Below are positions 33,021 through 41,622 of a stretch of 64,000 bases of DNA, piece after piece. The stretch lies in assembly GCA_964583155.1 (NCBI GenBank), contig CAZOUY010000004.1, positions 36,626-100,625 of the forward strand, read 5' to 3'. The first letter of the stretch is position 1; each line of letters starts with the position of its first letter. The notes below the pieces were generated by a model that saw only the letters and a program-made list of their open reading frames with translations, did no database searches and was not told where the DNA came from. Made by a program: the position numbers and the translations under genes. The stretch comes from CAG-826 sp964583155. Its GTDB lineage: Bacteria; Bacillota_I; Bacilli_A; RFN20; CAG-826.

Positions 33021-34646
33021 ATGTCAGTCGAAATGGAACTTAAAAAATGCATTCAAAAGGCTTTAAATCAATTAGGAATAATCTTACCATTTGAGCAAAT
33101 TATTATTGAGCGCTCGAAGGAAAAAATTCATGGTGATTACGCTACTAATATTGCGATGCAAATGGCTCGAACACTGCGTCAGAATCCTTTATCAATTGCT
33201 GAGCAAATCGTTTCTCAAATAGATCAAAGCCTTTTTGAAAAGATTGAAGTTGTTCGACCGGGCTTTATTAATTTTTTCATGAAAGCAGAATCCCTTAGTG
33301 ATGTCGTCAACATCATTTTGCAGGATGGTGAGCATTATGGCGATTCCGATTATGGTAAGCATGAAAAAATCAATGTTGAATTTGTGTCGGCCAATCCGAC
33401 GGGCGACCTGCATTTAGGTCACGCTCGCGGAGCGGCTATCGGCGATACAATCTGCCGCTTATACCAAAAGGTTGGCTATGATGTGACAAGAGAATACTAT
33501 GTTAATGATGCGGGAAATCAGATCACCGTTTTAGGTAAATCAATTCGGGCTCGTTATCATCAATTGTTTGGTGATATGATCGATGTTCCCGATGATGGAT
33601 ATCATGGCGAGGATCTCATTGAAATTGCCGCCGCTATGAAGGAAGAAGTTCAAGATCGTTACTTAGTGGATTCTTTGGAATCCGAAAACTATTTTAAAAG
33701 ACGCGGGGCTGAATTGGAGCTTCAAAAGCTCGACCGGGATTTAAAGAATTTCCGTGTCACCTTTGATCGCTATTCCTATGAAACCAGTATTCGCGAAGCC
33801 GGCGGGGCGGAAAGAGTTTTAGAAGCCACGAAGGATAAATGCTATCTTGAAGATGGAGCGCTATTCTTAAAAACAACGGATTATGGCGATGATAAGGACC
33901 GCGTTTTGGTTAAAAGCGATGGAAGCTATACTTATCTTCTTCCGGATATTGCTTATCACCTCGATAAGTTATCGCGAGGATATCATAAATTGATCGATGT
34001 TCTTGGTGCCGATCATCATGGCTATATTAATCGCATGAAGGCGGCTTTAATGATGTTTGGTTACGATCGTGAGGTTTTGGATATTGAGTTAATTCAAATG
34101 GTTCGGCTTTTTAAAAATGGGGCTGAATATAAGATGTCTAAGAGGACAGGAAATGCTATTTCCATGCGTGAGTTATGTGATGAGGTCGGCATCGATGCCG
34201 TTCGTTATTTCTTCATCAGTCGAGCCGCCAGCGCCCATTTGGACTTTGATTTAGATCTCGCACTTGAAAAATCAAGTGCTAATCCTGTCTATTATGCCCA
34301 ATATGCCTATGCGCGGTTACGAAAAGTTTTAAATTTGGCACGTGATATTGAAATTAAGCTCAATGGTAAATGCTTAACTCACGTTAAAGAAATGGATTTG
34401 ATGAAGCATTTAAGTGATTACCCAAAAGAGGTTTTAGATGCTGCGATTACACGGTCACCATATAAAATGACCAATTATATTCAAAGATTAGCGGTGTTAA
34501 TTCATGGCTTTTACACAGAATGTCGTTTAATTGATTATAATAACTTAGAGATTACGTCTTCACGGTTAGCGCTTGCTAAAGCGGCGATGATTGTAATGCA
34601 TAATGCTTTATCATTAATAGGTGTTGAGGCGCCTGAAGAAATGTAA
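33021..34646 (+). CDS. argS: Arginyl-tRNA synthetase
   Basis: ArgS charges tRNA-Arg. The 541-residue class I enzyme has the N-terminal Add-1 domain, the ANPTGDLHLGHARGAA segment (HIGH box as HLGH), the KMSKRTGNA box near residue 373 and a DALR anticodon domain at the C-terminus. Length is typical. No T-box leader precedes it. It follows ywiB without a gap and is 16 bases from rpoE. Confidence 0.96.
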   Translation: MSVEMELKKCIQKALNQLGIILPFEQIIIERSKEKIHGDYATNIAMQMARTLRQNPLSIAEQIVSQIDQSLFEKIEVVRPGFINFFMKAESLSDVVNIILQDGEHYGDSDYGKHEKINVEFVSANPTGDLHLGHARGAAIGDTICRLYQKVGYDVTREYYVNDAGNQITVLGKSIRARYHQLFGDMIDVPDDGYHGEDLIEIAAAMKEEVQDRYLVDSLESENYFKRRGAELELQKLDRDLKNFRVTFDRYSYETSIREAGGAERVLEATKDKCYLEDGALFLKTTDYGDDKDRVLVKSDGSYTYLLPDIAYHLDKLSRGYHKLIDVLGADHHGYINRMKAALMMFGYDREVLDIELIQMVRLFKNGAEYKMSKRTGNAISMRELCDEVGIDAVRYFFISRAASAHLDFDLDLALEKSSANPVYYAQYAYARLRKVLNLARDIEIKLNGKCLTHVKEMDLMKHLSDYPKEVLDAAITRSPYKMTNYIQRLAVLIHGFYTECRLIDYNNLEITSSRLALAKAAMIVMHNALSLIGVEAPEEM

Positions 34647-34662
34647 TGGAGGAAATGGAATT

Positions 34663-35073
34663 ATGACAAAATCAAATTTAGATGTCGCCTATGATTTAAT
34701 CAGCTCGAAAAGTGAGGCGGTCAGTTTTAAAGATATTTGGGAAGAGGTTGTTCGCGTTCAAGGATATGACCAAGAATTGGCAAGACGTTTAATGGGCCAA
34801 TTCTATACCAATTTATCTTTGGATGGTCGTTTCGTGACCTTGGGAGAGAATACCTGGGATCTTCGTTCTCGCCATACTTTTGATAAAGTTCACATCGATA
34901 TGAATGATGTTTATTCCGATGTTGAAACGGTATCGGATGAAGAGGCTGATGAAGAAGAGGTTGAATACAATAAGATTCTTGATGACACCGACACGGATGT
35001 TGATGAAGAACTTAATGATGAAGATGAAGATGATGACATTCAGGATGCAAATTCGGAAGAATCCGAATATTAA
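34663..35073 (+). CDS. rpoE: RNA polymerase delta subunit
   Basis: The delta subunit, found in Bacilli, increases polymerase recycling and promoter selectivity. The 136-residue protein has an N-terminal HARE-HTH domain (to about residue 70: AYDLISSKSEAVSFKDIWEE, then MGQFYTNLSLDGRFVTLGENTWDLR) and a highly acidic, disordered C-terminus, as in B. subtilis RpoE. ATG 34663 follows GGAGG; the ORF upstream of it lies within argS. fbaA follows at close distance, as in Bacillus, but pyrG is missing between them. Confidence 0.92.
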   Translation: MTKSNLDVAYDLISSKSEAVSFKDIWEEVVRVQGYDQELARRLMGQFYTNLSLDGRFVTLGENTWDLRSRHTFDKVHIDMNDVYSDVETVSDEEADEEEVEYNKILDDTDTDVDEELNDEDEDDDIQDANSEESEY

Positions 35074-35093
35074 ATAAAAAAGGAGAGAAAAAT

Positions 35094-35951
35094 ATGGCAT
35101 TAGTTAGTATGAAAGAGATGCTTGAAAAAGCACGTGCAGGCAAATACGCTGTTGGCCAATTTAACATTAACAATGTTGAATGGACTTCCGCTATTCTTGA
35201 TGAGTGTGAGGCTCTGAGAGCTCCTGTCATTTTAGGTTGTACTAGTGGAGCTGCAAAGTACATGGGAGGATGGAATACGGTTGTAGGCATCGTGAAGGGT
35301 CTTATGATGGATCATAAAATTACCGTTCCGGTTGCCCTCCATTTGGATCATGGCGACTCAGTAGCAACTTGTAAGGCGGCGATCGATGCTGGCTTTACAT
35401 CTGTGATGATCGATGCTTCGCATTTTGAATTGGAGGAAAACATTCGACAAACCAAAGAGGTTGTTGAATACGCTCATGCTCGCGGAATATCCGTTGAGGC
35501 GGAGTTAGGTCGTGTCGGCGGACAAGAAGACCATGTGGTCGCCGAAACGATGTATGCGATTCCCGAAGAATGTGTACGCTTGGTAAAAGAAACAGAGCTT
35601 GATTGCTTAGCTCCCGCTCTTGGATCAGTACATGGCCCATACCATGGCGAACCTAAATTGGGATTTGATGAAATGCAAAAGATCGCTGATTTAGTGAAGC
35701 TTCCTTTAGTGCTTCATGGCGGCTCAGGAATTCCTGATTTCCAAATTCGCATGGCCATTGAACGTGGAACTTGCAAAATAAATGTCAATACTGAATCACA
35801 ACAAGCATGGACCAAAATTGTTCGTCAAGTGATTGCTACCGATAGCAAAGTGTATGATCCACGTAAGATTATCGGCCCTGGTAAAGAAGGAATCCGTCAA
35901 GTGGTGCGCGCCAAATGTGAAGTTTTTGGATGCGTTGGCAAAGCCGATTAA
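35094..35951 (+). CDS. fbaA: Class II fructose-1,6-bisphosphate aldolase
   Basis: This glycolytic enzyme splits fructose-1,6-bisphosphate to DHAP and glyceraldehyde-3-phosphate using zinc. The 285-residue protein has HLDHGDS with zinc ligands, EAELGRVGGQED, VHGPYHGEPKLGF and LHGGSGIPD, all family hallmarks. A strong ribosome site (AAAAGGAGAG) precedes the ATG, and a strong terminator follows. High expression is likely. Confidence 0.97.
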   Translation: MALVSMKEMLEKARAGKYAVGQFNINNVEWTSAILDECEALRAPVILGCTSGAAKYMGGWNTVVGIVKGLMMDHKITVPVALHLDHGDSVATCKAAIDAGFTSVMIDASHFELEENIRQTKEVVEYAHARGISVEAELGRVGGQEDHVVAETMYAIPEECVRLVKETELDCLAPALGSVHGPYHGEPKLGFDEMQKIADLVKLPLVLHGGSGIPDFQIRMAIERGTCKINVNTESQQAWTKIVRQVIATDSKVYDPRKIIGPGKEGIRQVVRAKCEVFGCVGKAD

Positions 35952-35964
35952 TTTAAACAAAGAC

Positions 35965-35995
35965 AAGCTTTCGATATTATTCGAAAGCTTTTTTT
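35965..35995 (+). terminator. Terminator of fbaA
   Basis: A 9-bp stem (AAGCTTTCG with CGAAAGCTT) is followed by a T run, 13 bases after the stop. Confidence 0.9.
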
Positions 35996-36023
35996 GTAGG
36001 TTGTATCCGTTTTATGATATAAT
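35994..36023 (+). promoter_or_regulatory. Promoter of nrnA
   Basis: TTGTAG at 35994-35999 and TATAAT at 36018-36023 are separated by 18 bases. The -35 overlaps the end of the fbaA terminator. Confidence 0.55.
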
Positions 36024-36041
36024 GACAAAAAAGGGGTATTT

Positions 36042-36998
36042 ATGATCGATTTGTCAACATTTGTTAAAAAAATAGAAGGTTATGATTCGATTGTTATTTT
36101 TGGACACGTGAATCCCGATGGCGATTGCTATGGATCACAAATCGGACTAAAAGAAGCAATCAAAATGAATTATCCTGATAAAAAAGTCTATGCTATTGGA
36201 AGCGGCTTTCAGAAGATGATTCCGTATTTATGTCCTATGGATGAAATCGATGAGGAAACAATAAAGCAAAGCCTTGCTATAGCCGTCGATTTTGCACAAT
36301 TAGGACGAGCAGAGGATAGTCGGATATCCTTAGCTAAGGATCAAATTGTAATTGATCACCATGTTCTGATCGATACTTTTGGATCATGGCAATGGATTGA
36401 TGATGGACGGATAGCAGCCTGTGAGATGCTTACCGAATTAATTAAAGTATTGAATTGGAAAATTTCCAAGCTTGGTGCCAATGCGCTTTTTTTAGGACTG
36501 ACCACGGATTCCGGTAGATTTCAGTATCAGCCAACTACGGCTTCAACCTTTCATTTGGCTGCGTTTCTTTTAGAAAATGGCGCTGATCCGAACTATTTAT
36601 ACTTACCGCTTTATGAAATTAATGAAAGCAGTCTGCATTTTCGAGGCTATATTTATTCGCACTATCAGAAAACCAAGAGTGGTGTAATCTATAAAATATT
36701 TACGGAAAAAGAATTGGAAAAGTTTGGGTTAACACCACAACAAGCGGTCAGTAGCGTTAACCTGCTTGGAAATATTAAAGGATTCCCTATTTGGCTTTGT
36801 GCCGCTGGTAATGAAGAAATAATCCGCGTGGAAATCCGCAGCTCATGCTTTAATGTTCAGACAGTTTGTGCTAATCATGGTGGCGGTGGCCATCCTTTGG
36901 CAGCGGGCTGTCGAGCCACTGATTTAGAAGAAGTAAAAGCGATTATTGATGAATTAAATGATTTAATTAAAAAAGGAGAAAAGGTCGATGGAAAATAA
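36042..36998 (+). CDS. nrnA: DHH phosphoesterase, NanoRNase/pAp phosphatase NrnA-like
   Basis: NrnA degrades 2-5 nt RNA fragments and dephosphorylates 3'-phosphoadenosine 5'-phosphate (pAp). The 318-residue protein has the DHH domain motifs GHVNPDGDCYGSQ, VDFAQLGR, IDHHV and LFLGLTTDSGRF, and the C-terminal DHHA1 domain with HGGGGHPLAAGC. The second motif has the sequence DFAQLGR, where family members often have a D-x-A/S arrangement, so it is intact. Its last 11 bases overlap the next gene. Confidence 0.9.
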   Translation: MIDLSTFVKKIEGYDSIVIFGHVNPDGDCYGSQIGLKEAIKMNYPDKKVYAIGSGFQKMIPYLCPMDEIDEETIKQSLAIAVDFAQLGRAEDSRISLAKDQIVIDHHVLIDTFGSWQWIDDGRIAACEMLTELIKVLNWKISKLGANALFLGLTTDSGRFQYQPTTASTFHLAAFLLENGADPNYLYLPLYEINESSLHFRGYIYSHYQKTKSGVIYKIFTEKELEKFGLTPQQAVSSVNLLGNIKGFPIWLCAAGNEEIIRVEIRSSCFNVQTVCANHGGGGHPLAAGCRATDLEEVKAIIDELNDLIKKGEKVDGK

Positions 36999-37779
36999 TT
37001 GGGAAAAGGAACTTGAAATTGCGCTCTTAGCCTTGAAAGAAGCCCGCGATGCCATTTTAAAAATATATCATGGCCATTTTGATGTTGTTATGAAGAGCGA
37101 TCATTCTCCCGTAACACTGGCAGATCAAAATGCGGATCGCATTATTCGGGAAATTATCCATCATCATTTTCCGCATCATGCCTTTTTGACAGAAGAATCG
37201 GAGGATGATTTAAACAGACTGAATAACGATTATTGTTGGATCGTGGACCCGGTTGATGGAACGAAAGATTTTGTCAATCGCGATGATGAATTCACCACTA
37301 ATATTGCTTTAGCATATAAGCACCAGCTGGTATTAGGAGTAGTGGGAATTCCGGTAAGCGGAGAAATATATTACGCTGTTAAAGGTCAAGGCGCGTATTA
37401 TATCTCGGAAAAAGGCGAAAAAGAAAGAATCCATGTTAATGACAAAACTTCGGAATTAACGATGTTAACCTCACGATTTCATGTCTCAAAGGAAGAAGAG
37501 GAGTATTTTAATCTTCATCGCGATCTTATTACATCGCGCGAAGCCTATGGGAGCGCCATTAAAGCATGTCGCATCGCACGGGGCTTAGCAGAATTGCAAT
37601 GTAAATTCGGCCCGGGAACTAAGGAATGGGATACGGCCGCTAGCCAGATTATTGTGGAAGAGGCGGGCGGTGCCTTTATTACTCCCAAGGGGGAAATAAT
37701 GCAATACAATCGTGTGGATGTTTATAATCATGATGGCTTTGTGGCGGTTAATCGTTTGGAAAACTACATTAAGCCATAA
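36988..37779 (+). CDS. cysQ: CysQ-like 3'(2'),5'-bisphosphate nucleotidase
   Basis: This is a magnesium-dependent phosphatase of the inositol monophosphatase fold. The 263-residue protein shows LADQNAD, LTEESED, WIVDPVDGTKDF (metal ligands D-P-V-D-G-T) and KEWDTAASQIIVEEAGG. The KEWDTAA box favours CysQ (pAp phosphatase) over inositol monophosphatase. It overlaps nrnA, which also acts on pAp, and ends before a terminator. An inositol phosphatase remains possible. Confidence 0.85.
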   Translation: MENNWEKELEIALLALKEARDAILKIYHGHFDVVMKSDHSPVTLADQNADRIIREIIHHHFPHHAFLTEESEDDLNRLNNDYCWIVDPVDGTKDFVNRDDEFTTNIALAYKHQLVLGVVGIPVSGEIYYAVKGQGAYYISEKGEKERIHVNDKTSELTMLTSRFHVSKEEEEYFNLHRDLITSREAYGSAIKACRIARGLAELQCKFGPGTKEWDTAASQIIVEEAGGAFITPKGEIMQYNRVDVYNHDGFVAVNRLENYIKP

Positions 37780-37808
37780 GTGAAAAGGTGTTATTATATT
37801 GCTCGATT

Positions 37809-37832
37809 AAATGGCATTTATGCCATTTTTTT
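37809..37832 (+). terminator. Terminator of nrnA-cysQ
   Basis: AAATGGCA pairs with TGCCATTT around a 4-base loop, followed by a T run. Confidence 0.85.
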
Positions 37833-37883
37833 CTTCTTTCTTAAGGAACTAAGACATAAGATATGTTAAGGGGAGGAAAAAAC

Positions 37884-38786
37884 ATGCGCGCCTTTTTATT
37901 TGATCAATACGGGTACTATCCCCCAAATGAAGATGATGTTGAATTTGATTTAGATGGATGGCATTTTCGTCTTGAAGAACTGCGCGATCAAAACGAGGAT
38001 GAATTAGCCAATCTAAACGCCTTTTCACAGGAAGTCGTGCGAATGTTTCCTTCTTTTGGAGTGCAAATAATAGCTAATCGGAACGGCCAACTCATCAGTC
38101 AAGATGATTATGGAAAAGTCGCATTAGTGGCGACCACCAAGGGAAAGGTTGGTCTAAACGAAATCATGCAAATACATCAGCAGTTTATGAATTCTCCTTC
38201 AGCGACTCCTTATACTATCCGTCATCTAATCGATCTTTGGGAAGAAAAGGTGACCATCATTGAAGAGAAGGCCCTTCCTTCCATCAAGGTTGATGATTTT
38301 GCTTATCAAAAAATCATGGTTGCTGCCATCCATGCTTTGGGATTGGCGGAAAATGCGATCCAATATTTAGCGGAAATTGAAATGGATTATGGGGGAGAAA
38401 TAACGCCTTTAACACTTTCACATCGTCGCTTGGATTCGCTTGATACGATGTGTGTTTTTGATCCTCTTAATTTTTTATTGGATTCTCCGGTGCGTGATTG
38501 GTCTGAATTATGGAAAGCACGATTAATATCTAGTGACGATATGATTAGAATTCTGCCAAGTTATTCTTTAAATGTTAAAGATGCGAGCTTATTGTTGGCC
38601 CGCATCATTTATCCGACCCGACTATTTGATTTATTGGAAAAGCATTATAGCGAAAGAGTGGATGTCCGCAGCCAAATATTGGCCTATTATCGAATGATGA
38701 AAACGCAGATGCAAGAATTGAAAAAAATGGAAAAGTATTTGGTCAGTTTCTATGGAGTGAGGCCGATTTCTTGGCTTGATTCATAA
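37884..38786 (+). CDS. yutH: YutH/CotS-like spore coat associated protein
   Basis: The 300-residue protein resembles YutH, a kinase-fold spore coat protein without an obvious active site. It lacks the usual kinase motifs but has SHRRLDSLDTMCVFDPLNF near residue 180, LDSPVRDWSELWKARLI, and LLLARIIYPTRLFDLLEKHY near residue 240, which fit the YutH pattern. The facing NifU-domain gene is the B. subtilis yutI-yutH neighbour. ATG 37884 follows GGGGAGG. With cotE it supports sporulation. The assignment is by pattern memory, not a database search. Confidence 0.6.
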   Translation: MRAFLFDQYGYYPPNEDDVEFDLDGWHFRLEELRDQNEDELANLNAFSQEVVRMFPSFGVQIIANRNGQLISQDDYGKVALVATTKGKVGLNEIMQIHQQFMNSPSATPYTIRHLIDLWEEKVTIIEEKALPSIKVDDFAYQKIMVAAIHALGLAENAIQYLAEIEMDYGGEITPLTLSHRRLDSLDTMCVFDPLNFLLDSPVRDWSELWKARLISSDDMIRILPSYSLNVKDASLLLARIIYPTRLFDLLEKHYSERVDVRSQILAYYRMMKTQMQELKKMEKYLVSFYGVRPISWLDS

Positions 38787-38787
38787 A

Positions 38788-38816
38788 AAAACTAAGGGCT
38801 TCCGCTCCTTAGTTTT
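38788..38816. terminator. Bidirectional terminator between yutH-like and NifU-domain genes
   Basis: AAAACTAAGG pairs with CCTTAGTTTT around a 9-base loop. A-rich and T-rich flanks allow it to work in both directions. It overlaps the 3' end of the NifU gene (stop at 38809-38811). Confidence 0.85.
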
Positions 38817-39060
38817 GATTCTTTTGACTTGTTAGCTTAACCCCTAAAATCCCGGGGACCTCTTCCATTAATATGACCTCAATACCCTCGGAAATGGTGT
38901 TGTCAATCAGCATGCAATCAGCACAAGCGCCATGCATCGTAATATAGACGATTCCATCTTCAAATGAGTCAAATTGGACATCCCCTCCATCTCTTTTGAT
39001 GAATGGGCGGATTTTATCTAAAACAATTTGGATTTGTTCTTCAGTCGTTAGTTCAATCAT
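38809..39060 (-). CDS. yutI: NifU C-terminal domain iron-sulfur scaffold protein
   Basis: This 83-residue protein carries the NifU C-terminal domain with the conserved C-x2-C in HGACADCML and the RDGGDVQF start. Such proteins deliver iron-sulfur clusters. It is the B. subtilis YutI type. An extended -10 (TGGTATAAT on the minus strand, near 39099) lies upstream. It ends at the bidirectional terminator. Confidence 0.9.
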   Translation of the reverse strand: MIELTTEEQIQIVLDKIRPFIKRDGGDVQFDSFEDGIVYITMHGACADCMLIDNTISEGIEVILMEEVPGILGVKLTSQKNQN

Positions 39061-39196
39061 CTTTTGTCAAACTCCTTACGTCGTTTATATATTATACCAC
39101 AACTTTCAATAAATAAAATAAATGTGATAAGTCAGTTCATCATATGCAAAACAATAATCAGTTCCAGCTATCGCAATGATAAAAAGCGAAAGGCTT

Positions 39197-39568
39197 TTAA
39201 AATGGAAACAATCCCCAAATTAATCGGATAACATAGCATCCAATAAAAAGCGATATGATAATAATCCAAATCAAATTTTTACGATACAGAAAGCTAAGGC
39301 TCTTTAGATGTCTTAAAAAGAAGAGGATGACACTGATCGGAACAAGAAGAAAGAGTGGGTGATAAGAAAAGGCACTCTTCAAATCTCCTTGAAAGAGACT
39401 GATAAAAGCTCTAGATAGGCCACATCCAGGACACGGAATAGCGGTCCAGTGATAGAATAAGCAGTTCTCAAAAGAAAAAACTCTTAGTAGAAATAAAGAT
39501 AAGATAATTAAAAAGACCCACCAGTATTTTTTAAGATCTTGGATTATTAAAGAAAGGTAATTTCTCAT
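39197..39568 (-). CDS. DUF2752 membrane protein
   Basis: The 123-residue protein has three to four membrane helices and the DUF2752 signature AIPCPGCGLSRAF near residue 43. Its function is unknown. The family is often found beside TM2-domain genes, as here: it starts 8 bases after the TM2 gene. It is the last gene of a four-gene minus-strand set. Confidence 0.85.
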   Translation of the reverse strand: MRNYLSLIIQDLKKYWWVFLIILSLFLLRVFSFENCLFYHWTAIPCPGCGLSRAFISLFQGDLKSAFSYHPLFLLVPISVILFFLRHLKSLSFLYRKNLIWIIIISLFIGCYVIRLIWGLFPF

Positions 39569-39576
39569 ATAAGAAA

Positions 39577-39969
39577 CTATTCCATGAGGTTTCCGTTGCT
39601 ATCTTTAAAGTTATTATTGCAAAGAATTAGGATGCCGTCGATCAATCCCCAAATAGCTCCGGCACCACAACCGAAGATCGTTAAGAAAAGCTGGGCTAAG
39701 GCGATGCCAGTGTGCCCGGAATAAAATCTTCCGACACCAAAGCATCCTAGAAATATCTGCAATAAACCACAAACCAATTTGTTTTTAGTTGATTTGCCAC
39801 CAGTAGTGGTATTGGTGGTGTTATTCGCAGTATTACCAAATTTTGGAGCAATCAAATCGGAAAGCGATTTACGATAATTAGGATTTTTACTACCGCAATA
39901 TTTACATGTTTCGTCATAAGGACTCATGTCATAACCGCAGTTTTGACATTCATAGTTGTTTTCAGCCAT
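39577..39969 (-). CDS. Zinc-ribbon and TM2-domain membrane protein
   Basis: The 130-residue protein has an N-terminal double zinc ribbon (C-x2-C at residues 8-11, and CKYCGS), a Thr/Asn-rich linker (residues 50-60, TTNTTTGGKS) and a C-terminal TM2 domain (GVGRFYSGHTGIALAQLFL, GAGAIWGLIDGIL). TM2 proteins have two helices and an unknown molecular role. GGAGG in the end of the previous gene supplies its ribosome site, so translation is coupled. Confidence 0.87.
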   Translation of the reverse strand: MAENNYECQNCGYDMSPYDETCKYCGSKNPNYRKSLSDLIAPKFGNTANNTTNTTTGGKSTKNKLVCGLLQIFLGCFGVGRFYSGHTGIALAQLFLTIFGCGAGAIWGLIDGILILCNNNFKDSNGNLME

Positions 39970-40389
39970 CTACTTGTCCTCCACAACTTCAATTTCATGT
40001 CCTTGGTATTTGGTCTCAGCCTTCAGCATTTTCTTGTTCATCGTGATGATACCACCGCTAATAGCGATGTAAACAATCAGCGCCACTCCCAAAAAGATGA
40101 TGCTCCATAATAATTGGCGATTCTCAAGTCTAAATAATCCCCGAATGACCAAGGGAATAAATTGGGTGATGACATTTAAAACAATCAAAGATAGGCTAAT
40201 ACCATTAGCGGTATTGGCTAAAAAGCAATATGCGATGCTAGAAAGAAACAGGACTCCGAATAAAATTTTGCTGATTAGATAGACAGCCATGAAGGTATCG
40301 CCGAGATTATTGTTTAAAAAGAAGGGAATAGCAATAACCAAAGCGAGGGAAATTAAGGCAATAAGTAAGAAATAAATGTTCTTTTTCAT
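39970..40389 (-). CDS. Small membrane protein of unknown function
   Basis: The 139-residue protein has four predicted membrane helices (about residues 5-21, 28-48, 53-73 and 95-118) and a charged C-terminal tail. No motif is recognised. The start at 40387-40389 is chosen for the AAGGAGGAGGAATAACG site upstream; the ORF's earlier start lies inside the SPFH gene. It is encoded between SPFH and TM2 genes and probably belongs with them. Confidence 0.7.
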   Translation of the reverse strand: MKKNIYFLLIALISLALVIAIPFFLNNNLGDTFMAVYLISKILFGVLFLSSIAYCFLANTANGISLSLIVLNVITQFIPLVIRGLFRLENRQLLWSIIFLGVALIVYIAISGGIITMNKKMLKAETKYQGHEIEVVEDK

Positions 40390-40394
40390 AATCG

Positions 40395-41441
40395 TTATTC
40401 CTCCTCCTTGACGAGCTTTTCGCCACATTCGCCACAGAATTTAGCGCCAGGCAAAACCTGCGTTCCGCATTTTGGGCAATGAGCCATCATTTTTTGTCCG
40501 CAATGAGGGCAAAACTTAGCGGTTCGAGGAATCACGTTTCCACAATGAGGACACTTAACCTCAGTGGAATCGGATGAAGCGCTGGGAGGGATGATCGTGC
40601 TCGAAGCGTTATTGGCCATGTTGACACCTAATCCGACACCCATAAAGGCCCCAGCGGCATTGTTATTTTTGGCGCCTTCTTCCAAAACATCATATCCTCT
40701 TGTGGTGCGATAGACGGTATCACCCAATTGCTCATACTCCGCTTTCTTATGAAGAATCTCATTTAATTTGCGTAGATCATCTTCAGGAACATTGATAGAT
40801 TCGATGCTTAAGCTCGCGATTTCAAAGCCGAATTTAGTGACTTCATCTTTCATCGCACTTTCAAATTCACTTTGGATTTCATCAATGCGAGTGTCGATTT
40901 CAAAAAATGTGATCTTATTGGAAATGATAAAGCTCGATAATACCTTTTTTATTTTTTGGTTCAATGAGCCGCGAAAATAATTGCAGATTATATCAAAGTC
41001 AATATATGATCCTTGCATTAATGTCCCCACTAATGTTTGTAAAAAATACTGATAATTAACTAGCTTAATACCCATCTGACCGCGCGCTCGCACGCGTAAT
41101 TGGATTTTATAGATTGGATCCAAAATGCTAACAGGATCAGTGGTGCCCCATAACAGATCCAACTTCAATCTTTTGTTGATGAAATATACTTCAATAGGAT
41201 AAGGATTCTTACCACCGTGAACGCCTTTGACAAAGGTCTTAACGATAGGCAAAAGCTCGCTATTCATCACATAATTACCTTCTTCACAAATTCGTTCGAT
41301 TTTTCCATTGTGAACGATGATTGCTACTTGACCGGTAGAAACAACAAGCTTTGATTTGGAATTAAATTCGGTATTTGGATACTTATAAATAAGCCAATCA
41401 CTATTAGTTCCAGAAAAAGAGACTACGCTATAAAGTGCCAT
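40395..41441 (-). CDS. SPFH domain protein with C-terminal zinc ribbons (YdjI-like)
   Basis: The 348-residue protein has an SPFH-like core (about residues 30-225: VVSTGQVAIIVHNGKI, LKLDLLWGTTDPVSILDP) without a clear N-terminal membrane helix. A glycine/alanine-rich stretch (about 255-285) follows, and three C-x2-C zinc knuckles (CPHCG, CPHCGQ, CPKCGT, CGECGE) end the protein. B. subtilis YdjI, in the pspA-ydjGHI operon, has the same arrangement and is linked to membrane stress. It is the first gene of the four-gene set, with AAAGGAG upstream. Confidence 0.85.
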   Translation of the reverse strand: MALYSVVSFSGTNSDWLIYKYPNTEFNSKSKLVVSTGQVAIIVHNGKIERICEEGNYVMNSELLPIVKTFVKGVHGGKNPYPIEVYFINKRLKLDLLWGTTDPVSILDPIYKIQLRVRARGQMGIKLVNYQYFLQTLVGTLMQGSYIDFDIICNYFRGSLNQKIKKVLSSFIISNKITFFEIDTRIDEIQSEFESAMKDEVTKFGFEIASLSIESINVPEDDLRKLNEILHKKAEYEQLGDTVYRTTRGYDVLEEGAKNNNAAGAFMGVGLGVNMANNASSTIIPPSASSDSTEVKCPHCGNVIPRTAKFCPHCGQKMMAHCPKCGTQVLPGAKFCGECGEKLVKEEE

Positions 41442-41622
41442 AATAATTCTCCTTTATTCTTAATATAATTAGAATATATTTAATTATATTAAATTTATAA
41501 TTTATTTACAATAGTTAGAGAGTGGGTTCCATGATGACCAGATGCTTCTATAGAGCGTTCATTTTGAGGCTTGAGATTGATTTATAAATCGACAATTGCT
41601 ATTATGATAAAGGGTAATAAGT

